The notes: generated from the sequence alone by a model not told the origin. 7,156 nt of DNA from Pseudomonadota bacterium (GCA_023386115.1 JAEWKL010000889.1:1-7156), one strand, 5' to 3'; counted from the stretch's first letter, positions 1-6,214 are shown. A program made the numbers and translations.

Positions 1-570
1 GCCCTGGAGGCGGCCCTCGGCCACGCCGCCGCGCAGGCCGGCCCGGTCGCGGTGCTGGTCAACAATGCCGGCGGGGCCGAGACCGCGCCGCTTACCCGCA
101 GCGACGTCGAGACCTTGCGCCGGATGATGGCGCTCAACGTCGAGCCGGTGCTGGTCGCGGCCCGCGCCGTCGTCCCGGCCATGAAGGCGGAGGGCGGCGG
201 CCGGATCGTCACGGTCGCCTCCACCGCCGGCCTCAAGGGCTACGGCTACGTGAGCGCCTATTGCGCGGCCAAGCACGCCGTCGTCGGGCTCACCCGGGCG
301 CTGGCGCTGGAGCTCGCCGCCACCGGCATCACCGTCAACGCGGTCTGCCCCGGCTTCACCGACACCGACCTCGTGGGCCACGCCATCGGCGGGCTGGAGG
401 CCAGGACCGGCCGCTCCCGCGACGACCTCCTCGCCGAGTTCACCCGCCACAACCCGATGGGCCGCCTGGTCCGTCCCGAGGAGGTGGCGGACGCGGTGCT
501 GTGGCTCGCGGGGACAGGGGCCGGCGCCGTCACCGGCCAGGCCGTCGCGGTGGCGGGAGGCGAGCTGTGA
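1..570 (+). CDS. SDR-family NAD(P)-dependent oxidoreductase, 5'-truncated by window edge
   Basis: Classical short-chain dehydrogenase/reductase, probably the 3-hydroxyacyl-CoA (or cyclic alcohol) dehydrogenase step of the aryl-CoA pathway encoded here; the exact substrate is inferred only. The frame is open from base 1, so the N-terminal glycine-rich cofactor motif (TGxxxGIG, roughly the first 60 residues) lies outside the window and 189 residues are visible. Seen directly, in visible-fragment numbering: NNAG at 21-24, LNV in the following helix region, the catalytic triad with Ser at about 74, and YCAAK with Tyr87 and Lys91, then the PGFTDTD segment. The C-terminal GRLVRPEEVADAVLWLAG and TGQAVAVAGGEL segments are typical of the family. 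The stop codon overlaps the next gene's GTG start by 4 nt, so the two are cotranscribed and probably translationally coupled. Family assignment is very secure; the biochemical role is not. Confidence 0.93.
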   Translation, partial: ALEAALGHAAAQAGPVAVLVNNAGGAETAPLTRSDVETLRRMMALNVEPVLVAARAVVPAMKAEGGGRIVTVASTAGLKGYGYVSAYCAAKHAVVGLTRALALELAATGITVNAVCPGFTDTDLVGHAIGGLEARTGRSRDDLLAEFTRHNPMGRLVRPEEVADAVLWLAGTGAGAVTGQAVAVAGGEL

Positions 571-1898
571 ACGCACCGACAGAGATCCCCGCCCACCGCA
601 GCGAGCTGCGGCTGTGGCTGCGGCTGCTCACCACCGCCAACACCATCGAGGCGGAGATCCGCCGGCGCCTGCGCGATCAGTTCGACACCACGCTCCCCCG
701 CTTCGACCTGATGGCGCAGCTCGAACGCGCTCCGGACGGCATCATGCTGAGCGAGCTGTCGCGCCGGATGATGGTGTCGAACGGCAACGTCACCGGCCTC
801 GTCGAGCGGCTGGCGCAGGAGGAGCTGATCGACCGCCAGGTCTCGGAATCCGACCGCCGGGCGGTTCAGGTGCGCCTGACCCGCCAAGGCCGCGCGGTCT
901 TCACCGAGATGGCGAGGGCGCATGCCGACTGGATCGCCGAGCTCGTCGGCACCCTCGATCCGGCCGAGCAGGAGGCGCTCTCGACGCAGCTCTCCGCCCT
1001 CAAGGCCTCGGTGCGGCCGGGCGGCACTCCAGCAAAACAGAAGCCAAAACGCCAGGGAGGCACCATGAGGCGCCAGAACGCCATCGCGGCCCCGCTCGCC
1101 GGGTTCACGCCGCAGCATTTCGGCTTCGCGGTTCAAGACGGCATCGCGACCGTGACCTTGAACCGGCCGGAGAAGAAGAACCCGCTCACCTTCGAGAGCT
1201 ACGCCGAACTGCGCGACACCTTCCGGGCCCTGCGCTTCGAGGAGAGCGTGACGGCCGTCATCGTCACCGGCGCCGGCGGCAACTTCTCGAGCGGCGGCGA
1301 CGTGTTCGAGATCATCGAGCCGCTGACCACCCTGGGCGCCGCCGACCTCCACGCCTTCACGACGATGACCGGCGACCTCGTCAAGGAGATGCGGGCCTGC
1401 CCGCAGCCGGTCGTGGCGGCGGTCGAGGGCGTCTGCGCGGGAGCGGGCGCGATCATCGCCATGGCCTCCGACCTGCGGGTGGCGGCGGCTGGCGCCAAGG
1501 TGGCGTTCCTGTTCAACCGGGTGGGGCTCGCCGGCTGCGACATGGGCGCCTGCGCGATCCTGCCCCGGATCATCGGCCAGGGCCGGGCCTCCGAGCTCCT
1601 CTATACCGGCCGCTTCATGAGCGCCGAGGAAGGCGAGCGCTGGGGCTTCTTCAACCGCCTGGTGCCGGCGGGAGAGTCCTTGAAGGCCGCCCGCGAGACC
1701 GCCCGCGCCCTCGTGCAGGGCCCGGCCTACGCCAACGGCCTGACCAAGCGGATGCTGCACATGGAATGGGCGATGGGGGTGGACGCCGCCATCGACGCCG
1801 AGGCGGTGGCCCAGGCGCTGTGCATGAAGACCCAGGATTTCCGCCGCGCCTTCGAGGCCTTCGCCGGCAAGACCAAGCCGGTCTTCGAGGGGAACTGA
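567..1898 (+). CDS. MarR-family regulator continuous in frame with an enoyl-CoA hydratase/isomerase (443-aa fusion frame)
   Basis: One uninterrupted reading frame encodes two recognisable proteins. Residues 1-150 are a complete MarR winged-helix regulator: dimerisation helices, then a helix-turn-helix around 61-90 (LSELSRRMMVSNGNVTGLVE) and the wing SESDRRAVQVRLTRQGR at 93-109. Residues 167-443 are a complete crotonase-fold protein. Residues 151-166 are a Gly/Pro/Lys/Gln-rich linker encoded by A-rich DNA unlike its surroundings. GTG at 567 is chosen because GGAGG lies 6 nt upstream (556-560) and it overlaps the SDR stop as GTGA. MarR proteins beside aryl-CoA genes (BadR, CouR and similar) usually respond to aryl-CoA thioesters, so this one probably controls the operon; no operator is evident in the window. 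The cell may make a true fusion, a separate hydratase from the internal start at 1065, or both. A lost stop codon or one-base sequencing error is also possible. Confidence 0.72.
   Translation: MNAPTEIPAHRSELRLWLRLLTTANTIEAEIRRRLRDQFDTTLPRFDLMAQLERAPDGIMLSELSRRMMVSNGNVTGLVERLAQEELIDRQVSESDRRAVQVRLTRQGRAVFTEMARAHADWIAELVGTLDPAEQEALSTQLSALKASVRPGGTPAKQKPKRQGGTMRRQNAIAAPLAGFTPQHFGFAVQDGIATVTLNRPEKKNPLTFESYAELRDTFRALRFEESVTAVIVTGAGGNFSSGGDVFEIIEPLTTLGAADLHAFTTMTGDLVKEMRACPQPVVAAVEGVCAGAGAIIAMASDLRVAAAGAKVAFLFNRVGLAGCDMGACAILPRIIGQGRASELLYTGRFMSAEEGERWGFFNRLVPAGESLKAARETARALVQGPAYANGLTKRMLHMEWAMGVDAAIDAEAVAQALCMKTQDFRRAFEAFAGKTKPVFEGN
1054..1060 (+). promoter_or_regulatory. Ribosome binding site for the internal crotonase start
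   Basis: AGGGAGG lies 4 nt before ATG 1065, inside the open frame that continues from the MarR gene. It is the main sequence evidence that the crotonase can be translated on its own rather than only as a fusion. The ATG is followed by A, giving ATGA: a stop in the +1 frame exactly at the start codon, the same overlap style used elsewhere in this operon. Confidence 0.6.
1065..1898 (+). CDS. Enoyl-CoA hydratase/isomerase (crotonase) family protein, from internal start (277 aa)
   Basis: Alternative or additional product of the preceding frame. ATG 1065 is preceded by AGGGAGG (1054-1060) and gives a normal-length crotonase of 277 residues, so independent initiation is credible. Visible motifs: TLNRPEKKNPLT at 31-42, the first oxyanion-hole region NFSSGGDV at 73-80, the second in EGVCAGAG at 121-128, then FNRVGLAGCDMGACAILPRI at 150-169. 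By my hand alignment to rat mitochondrial enoyl-CoA hydratase, the two catalytic glutamates (Glu144 and Glu164) correspond to Ile130 and Arg152. Asp159 instead falls where 4-chlorobenzoyl-CoA dehalogenase carries its catalytic Asp145. It is therefore probably not an ordinary hydratase; it could act in hydration or hydrolysis of a cyclic enoyl/oxo-CoA intermediate (inference). It is followed after 3 nt by the acyl-CoA dehydrogenase. The family call is secure; the reaction and the true N-terminus are open. Confidence 0.7.
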   Translation: MRRQNAIAAPLAGFTPQHFGFAVQDGIATVTLNRPEKKNPLTFESYAELRDTFRALRFEESVTAVIVTGAGGNFSSGGDVFEIIEPLTTLGAADLHAFTTMTGDLVKEMRACPQPVVAAVEGVCAGAGAIIAMASDLRVAAAGAKVAFLFNRVGLAGCDMGACAILPRIIGQGRASELLYTGRFMSAEEGERWGFFNRLVPAGESLKAARETARALVQGPAYANGLTKRMLHMEWAMGVDAAIDAEAVAQALCMKTQDFRRAFEAFAGKTKPVFEGN

Positions 1899-1901
1899 GC
1901 G

Positions 1902-3047
1902 ATGCCGGACAGGACGTTCCTCGACTGGCCGTTCTTCGAGCCCCGCCACCGCGACCTCGCCGCCGAGGCCGATTCCTGGGCCGCCCGCACGGTCCCGGAT
2001 CTCGTCGATCACCACGACGTCGACGGCTCGTGCCGGCGTCTCGTCGCGGCCCTCGGCGAGGCCGGTTTCCTGCGCTTCGCCGCTCCCGAGGACGGGGTGT
2101 TCGACGTCCGCGCCCTGTGCCTGCTGCGCGAGACCTTTGCCCGCCACGACGGCCTCGCCGACTTCGCGTTCGCCATGCTGGGGCTGGGCACCGGGGCGCT
2201 GACGCTGGCCGGCACGCGGGCGCAGCGCGAGGCGGTGCTGCCCGGAGTGCGCGCCGGGCGCCGCATCGCCGCCTTCGCGCTGACCGAGCCGGAAGCGGGC
2301 TCGGACGTCGCCCAGATCGCGCTCGCGGCGACGCCGACCGATGACGGCATGGTGCGGCTCGACGGCGAGAAGACCTGGATCTCGAACGGCGGCATCGCCG
2401 ACACCTACGTCGTCTTCGCCCGGAGCGGCGAGGCGCCGGGCGCGCGGGGCCTCTCGGCCTACCTGGTGCCGGCGGACACGCCCGGCCTGACGACGCTTGA
2501 GCGCCTCGACACCATCGCGCCCCACCCGCTCGCGCGGCTGCGCTTCGCGGATTGCCGCGTGCCGGCCGAGAGCCGCATCGGCGAGGCCGGGGCCGGGTTC
2601 AAGGTCGCGATGGCGACGCTCGACGTCTTCCGCGCGACCGTCGGCGCCGCTGGCCTCGGCTTCGCCCGCCGCGCCCTCGACGCCTCGCTCCAGCGCGCGC
2701 AATCGCGACACCTGTTCGGGGCGCCGCTCGCCGCGATGCAGCTGACCCAGACCAGCCTCGCCGAGATGGCGACGGCGATCGATTCTGCGGCGCTCCACGT
2801 CTACCGTGCCGCCTGGACCCGGGATTCGGGCGCCCCCCGCATCACCCGCGAGGCCGCGATGGCCAAGATGGTGGCGACGGAAGCCGCGCAAGATGTGATC
2901 GACCGGGCGGTGCAGCTCCATGGCGGCGAGGGCGTCCGCTCCGGCTCGGTGCCGGAGACGCTCTACCGCGAGATCCGCGCGCTGCGGATCTACGAGGGCG
3001 CCACCGAGGTCCAGAAGCTCGTCATCGCCCGCCAGATTCTCGCCTGA
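1902..3047 (+). CDS. Acyl-CoA dehydrogenase family protein
   Basis: FAD-dependent acyl-CoA dehydrogenase (381 aa, a normal length), expected in the cytoplasm and passing electrons to electron-transfer flavoprotein. Seen in the sequence: the FAD/substrate signature FALTEPEAGSDVAQI at 125-139, the middle beta-domain with GEKTWISNGG at 155-164, the C-terminal helical domain with RHLFGAPLAAMQ at 269-280, the FAD-contacting QLHGGEGVRSGSVPETLYRE at 338-357, and RIYEGATEVQ at 362-371. Glu365 in the YEG motif is at the position of the catalytic base in short- and medium-chain enzymes. Start ATG 1902 has GAGGGGA at 1887-1893 and lies 3 nt after the hydratase stop, so it is cotranscribed. It probably performs an alpha,beta-dehydrogenation on a ring-derived (alicyclic or opened) CoA thioester; the substrate is inferred from the neighbouring aryl-CoA ligase and is not visible in the protein. 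Confidence 0.92.
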   Translation: MPDRTFLDWPFFEPRHRDLAAEADSWAARTVPDLVDHHDVDGSCRRLVAALGEAGFLRFAAPEDGVFDVRALCLLRETFARHDGLADFAFAMLGLGTGALTLAGTRAQREAVLPGVRAGRRIAAFALTEPEAGSDVAQIALAATPTDDGMVRLDGEKTWISNGGIADTYVVFARSGEAPGARGLSAYLVPADTPGLTTLERLDTIAPHPLARLRFADCRVPAESRIGEAGAGFKVAMATLDVFRATVGAAGLGFARRALDASLQRAQSRHLFGAPLAAMQLTQTSLAEMATAIDSAALHVYRAAWTRDSGAPRITREAAMAKMVATEAAQDVIDRAVQLHGGEGVRSGSVPETLYREIRALRIYEGATEVQKLVIARQILA

Positions 3048-3080
3048 GGGCGGAGTCTCGCCAGAGGAGAGGAGTGTCCG

Positions 3081-4820
3081 ATGGAGGCTGCCGTGCCGGA
3101 GACCCGTATGCCGCAGACCGTCACGTTCGCGCATCAGGAGGCCGCCCTCGGGACCGGGTCCGGCCCCGGCGCCAGCCCGTGGACGCGGCGCCCCGACACC
3201 TTCGTGCGGGACAACCTGCCGCCGCCGGACCGGATGCCGGACTTCATCAACCTCGACCGGCTCGGCTACCCCGAGCACCTGAACGCCACCGTCGAGCTGG
3301 TCGACCGCCACGTCGCGGAGGGGCGCGGCGCGCGGGTGGCCCTCGTCGGCGAGGAGGTCACCTGGACCTATGCCGAGCTGAAGCGGCAGATCGACCGGAT
3401 GGCGAACGTCCTCGTCGACCGCCTCGGCCTGGTGCCGGGGGGCCGGGTGCTGCTGCGCTCGGCCAACAACCCGACCAAGGTCGCGCTCTACCTCGCGATC
3501 ATCAAGGCCGGCGGGATCGTGGTGGCGACGATGCCGCTCTTGCGGGCGCGCGAGCTGACCCAGATCCTCGACAAGGCCCGCATCCCGCTCGCCCTCTGCG
3601 ATGCCGGGCTGATCGACGAGATGGCGAAGGCCGCCGACGGACGGACCGAGCCGGTGCGGGTCGTGACCTGGCGCGGCACCGCCGGGGGCGAACTCGGGGA
3701 TCTCCTCGACGGCGCCTCCGACCGCTTCGAGCCCCCCCTCACGCGGGCCGACGACCCGTGCCTGCTCGGGTTCACCTCCGGCACCACCGGCCTGCCGAAG
3801 GCGACGATCCACTACCAGCGCGACCTGCTGGTGATCTGCGACTGTTACGCCCGCGAGGTGCTGCGGGCGGATGCCGACGACGTGTTCATCGGCTCGCCGC
3901 CCCTCGCCTTCACCTTCGGCCTCGGCGGGCTGGTGCTATTCCCGTTCCGGGTCGGCGCCCGGGCGGTCTTGCTCGAGAAGGCCGGGCCGGCGGACCTCGC
4001 CGCGGGAATCGCCCGCCACCGCGCCACGATCCTGTTCACGGCGCCGACCGCCTACCGGGCGATGCTGGGGCTGATCGGGCAAGCCGACCTGTCGTCCCTG
4101 CGAAAATGCGTCTCGGCCGGCGAGACCCTGCCGGCGCCGACCTTCCATGCCTGGAAGACGGCCACGGGCCTGATGCTGATGGACGGCATCGGCGCGACCG
4201 AGATGCTGCACATCTTCATCGCGTCGCCCGAGGACGAGATCCGCCCCGGCGCCACCGGCAAGCCGGTACCGGGCTACGAGGCACGGGTGATCGACGCGGA
4301 TGGCCGACCCTGCCCGCCCGGGGTGCCGGGCCGGCTCGCGGTGCGCGGGCCGATCGGCTGCCGCTACCTCGCCGACGAGCGCCAGACCGTCTACGTGCAG
4401 GACGGCTGGAACGTCACCGGCGACACCTACCTCCAGGATGAGGACGGCTATTTCTGGTTCCAGGCCCGCAACGACGACATGATCGTCTCGGCCGGCTACA
4501 ACATCGCCGGGCCGGAGGTGGAGGCGAGCCTGCTCGCCCATCCGGCGGTGGCCGAATGCGGCGTCGTCGCGGCGCCCTGCCCCGAGCGCGGCCGCATCGT
4601 CGCCGCCTACGTGGTGCTGAACGCGGGCTTTGCCGGCGACGCGGCGATGACCAAGGCGTTGCAGGAGCACGTGAAGAACGACCTCGCGCCCTACAAGTAC
4701 CCGCGGGCGGTGCATTACGTGCCGGCCCTGCCGAAGACCGAATCCGGCAAGCTGCAACGCTTCGCCCTGCGCCGGCAGGCGGAGGCGGAGGCCGCGACCA
4801 TTGAGGGAGAGACCGCATGA
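3081..4820 (+). CDS. AMP-forming aryl-CoA ligase, benzoate/2-aminobenzoate-CoA ligase type
   Basis: Adenylate-forming acid:CoA ligase (579 aa) that would activate an aromatic acid with ATP and CoA, the committing step of the pathway. Motifs in order: P-loop FTSGTTGLPK at 231-240; PPLAFTFGLGGLVLFP at 273-288; SAGETLPAP at 345-353; GIGATEMLHIFI at 369-380; TGD at 446-448; the hinge and C-terminal segment ARNDDMIVSAGYNIAGPEVE at 462-481; and PKTESGKLQR at 551-560 with the adenylation lysine Lys557. The LAFTFGLGG and GIGATEMLHIF segments resemble the benzoate, 2-aminobenzoate and hydroxybenzoate CoA-ligase branch rather than fatty acyl ligases. With MarR, hydratase, dehydrogenase and RidA neighbours, 2-aminobenzoate (AbmG-like) is my preferred substrate, but benzoate or salicylate cannot be excluded. 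AGAGGAGAGGAG at 3063-3074 sets the start at 3081; ATG 3108 is a weaker alternative, the first 30 or so residues being low-complexity. The stop overlaps the next start as ATGA. Confidence 0.9.
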   Translation: MEAAVPETRMPQTVTFAHQEAALGTGSGPGASPWTRRPDTFVRDNLPPPDRMPDFINLDRLGYPEHLNATVELVDRHVAEGRGARVALVGEEVTWTYAELKRQIDRMANVLVDRLGLVPGGRVLLRSANNPTKVALYLAIIKAGGIVVATMPLLRARELTQILDKARIPLALCDAGLIDEMAKAADGRTEPVRVVTWRGTAGGELGDLLDGASDRFEPPLTRADDPCLLGFTSGTTGLPKATIHYQRDLLVICDCYAREVLRADADDVFIGSPPLAFTFGLGGLVLFPFRVGARAVLLEKAGPADLAAGIARHRATILFTAPTAYRAMLGLIGQADLSSLRKCVSAGETLPAPTFHAWKTATGLMLMDGIGATEMLHIFIASPEDEIRPGATGKPVPGYEARVIDADGRPCPPGVPGRLAVRGPIGCRYLADERQTVYVQDGWNVTGDTYLQDEDGYFWFQARNDDMIVSAGYNIAGPEVEASLLAHPAVAECGVVAAPCPERGRIVAAYVVLNAGFAGDAAMTKALQEHVKNDLAPYKYPRAVHYVPALPKTESGKLQRFALRRQAEAEAATIEGETA

Positions 4821-5260
4821 CCGCCAGCCCGATCCCGCTCCGCCCCGAAACGGAAACGCCTGCCCTGACCACGCTCCAGCCCCCGGGCTGGAAGAAGCCG
4901 AAGGGCTACGCCAACGGCAAGGCCGGCCGCGGCACCGTGGTGATGACCGGCGGCCTGATCGGCTGGGACGCGGACGAGGTGCTGGCCGAGGGCTTCGTGC
5001 CCCAGGTCGAGCAGATCCTTCGCAACATCCTGGCCGTGCTGGCCGAGGCCGGCGCCGGGCCGGAGCACGTCGCGCGCCTGACCTGGTACGTGCGCAGCGT
5101 CGACACCTACCGCGCCTCGCTGGCCGAGCTCGGCCCCGTCTACCGCCGGGTGATGGGCCGGAATTTTCCCGCCATGGCGCTCGTCGGCGTCGCCGACCTC
5201 GTCGAGCCGGGCGCGCTGGTCGAGATCGAGGCGACCGCGATCGTACCGGACCAAGCCTGA
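4817..5260 (+). CDS. RidA (YjgF/YER057c/UK114) family protein
   Basis: Small trimeric-type RidA-family protein (147 aa, slightly longer than the usual 125-130 because of a 20-residue N-terminal extension). Recognisable segments: PPGWKKPKGYANG at 22-34, VVMTGGLIGWD at 41-51, QVEQILRNILAVLAEAGA at 63-80, VARLTWYVRSVDTYRA at 85-100, and the C-terminal FPAMALVGV and VEIEATAIVP. Canonical RidA hydrolyses reactive enamines/imines such as 2-aminoacrylate using an arginine (Arg105 in E. coli) in an FPARS-type motif; here that position is Met120, so this belongs to a non-canonical Rid subgroup. The 4-nt overlap with the ligase (ATGA), with GAGGGAGAG at 4803-4811, ties it to the pathway. It may handle the cyclic enamine expected from aminobenzoyl-CoA dearomatisation (inference). 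Confidence 0.9.
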   Translation: MTASPIPLRPETETPALTTLQPPGWKKPKGYANGKAGRGTVVMTGGLIGWDADEVLAEGFVPQVEQILRNILAVLAEAGAGPEHVARLTWYVRSVDTYRASLAELGPVYRRVMGRNFPAMALVGVADLVEPGALVEIEATAIVPDQA

Positions 5261-6132
5261 TGCCGCCGGCTTCCATGCAATCGGTCTCGGTGCAACCGGT
5301 CTCCTGGACCACCGGCGGCGCCCTCGGGGACAGCGACCGCGCCTACGACAATGTCGGCGCGATCCCCGACGCCAGGAGCTACCCGGCGCGCTGGAGCGAG
5401 GCCGCTTCCGCCTTCCGCGAGCACCTGTCGGCGGAGGGACGCGCCCGCCTGGGCCTGCCCTACGGCGCCGGCCCGCGCCACGCCTACGACCTGTTCCTGC
5501 CCGAGGCCAAGCCGCGCGGCCTCGCGGTGTTCGTCCATGGCGGCTACTGGAAGGCCTTCGACCGCTCGGTCTGGTCCCATCTCGCCGCCGGCCCCCTCGC
5601 CCACGGCCTCGCCGTCGCGCTGCCGAGCTACACGCTCTGCCCGGAAGCGCGCATCGCCGCCATCACGGCCGAGATCGCCGCCTTCCTCGATCGGGCGAGC
5701 GCCGAGGTGGCGGGGCCGATCCATCTCTCGGGCCACTCCGCCGGCGGCCACCTCGTCAGCCGGATGCTCTGCGCCGATGTCGGCCTCGCCTGCGCGGAGC
5801 GCATCGCGCGGGTCGTCTCGATCAGCGGCGTCCACGACCTGCGCCCGCTCCTCGGCACGGGGATGAACGAGGTCCTGCATCTCGATCCCGCCGAGGCCCG
5901 CGCCGAGAGCCCTGCCTTGCGCGAGCCGCGCCCGGGCGCCCGGCTGATCGCCGTCGCAGGGAGCGACGAACTGCCGGAGTTCCGGCGCCAGAACCTGCTG
6001 CTGCCGACGGTCTGGCACGGGCTCGGGGTCGAGACGCAGGCGTTCGAGATCGCGGACCGGCATCATTTCAGCGTCATCGCGGACCTGACCGATCCCGGCA
6101 GCGCGCTGACGGGGGCGCTGGCCGGCGGCTGA
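5260..6132 (+). CDS. Alpha/beta hydrolase, kynurenine formamidase (arylformamidase)-like
   Basis: Serine alpha/beta hydrolase (290 aa). HGGYW at 93-97 is the oxyanion-hole motif characteristic of AFMID-type kynurenine formamidases. GHSAGGH at 158-164 carries nucleophile Ser160, GSDELPEFRRQN at 234-245 carries the probable acid Asp236, and DRHHFSVIADL at 266-276 carries the probable catalytic His269. The N-terminal region with YDN at 29-31 also suits the family. The likely reaction is hydrolysis of an aryl formamide such as N-formylkynurenine, which would connect tryptophan breakdown to anthranilate and hence to the upstream ligase; another ester or amide substrate is possible. No signal peptide is seen, so it should be cytoplasmic. 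ATG 5260 is chosen because it overlaps the RidA stop (TGATG), suggesting reinitiation; no good ribosome binding site precedes it or the alternative ATG 5275. It is the last gene of the compact operon. Confidence 0.85.
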   Translation: MPPASMQSVSVQPVSWTTGGALGDSDRAYDNVGAIPDARSYPARWSEAASAFREHLSAEGRARLGLPYGAGPRHAYDLFLPEAKPRGLAVFVHGGYWKAFDRSVWSHLAAGPLAHGLAVALPSYTLCPEARIAAITAEIAAFLDRASAEVAGPIHLSGHSAGGHLVSRMLCADVGLACAERIARVVSISGVHDLRPLLGTGMNEVLHLDPAEARAESPALREPRPGARLIAVAGSDELPEFRRQNLLLPTVWHGLGVETQAFEIADRHHFSVIADLTDPGSALTGALAGG

Positions 6133-6214
6133 CCGCAGGCTTTGCCGATCCCCCGCCGCGATGGCACAAGCCCCGCATCAGGGCCTGCCGATCGGCCGCG
6201 CGAGGGATGACGAC
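6133..6214 (+). other. Short intergenic gap before the methionine aminopeptidase gene
   Basis: This 82-nt stretch is the longest + strand gap up to this point and the only place where a separate promoter for the last gene could sit. No convincing -35/-10 pair or U-tract terminator is visible. It contains a perfect 10-bp palindrome GCCGATCGGC (6187-6196) of unknown meaning, and GAGGGA (6202-6207) that serves the start at 6215. An in-frame ATG at 6161 has no ribosome binding site, so the region is treated as noncoding. Confidence 0.45.

Noticed and set aside
614..2344. A 576-codon + strand frame across the MarR, hydratase and dehydrogenase genes
   Set aside because: It is an Arg/Pro/Gly-rich out-of-frame translation overlapping three genes with clear motifs in other frames.
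258..3812. An open frame of nearly 1,200 codons on the minus strand, opposite the SDR, MarR/hydratase, dehydrogenase and ligase genes
   Set aside because: Its translation is Arg/Gly/His-rich with no recognisable domain, and it runs antisense to several well-supported genes. Very high GC content removes stop codons from this antisense frame.
3936..5312. A 458-codon minus-strand frame opposite the ligase and RidA genes
   Set aside because: Low-complexity Arg-rich translation without domains, antisense to conserved catalytic motifs; a high-GC shadow.
5140..6066. A 308-codon minus-strand frame opposite the alpha/beta hydrolase
   Set aside because: No motif or family resemblance; the + strand gene has a full catalytic triad.
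6187..6196. Perfect 10-bp palindrome GCCGATCGGC as a MarR operator
   Set aside because: Short palindromes are common at this GC content, it lies far from the operon start, and there is no second copy in the window to support an operator.
6161..6214. Upstream ATG start adding 18 residues to the methionine aminopeptidase
   Set aside because: No ribosome binding site precedes 6161, whereas 6215 has GAGGGA at suitable spacing and gives a family-typical N-terminus.
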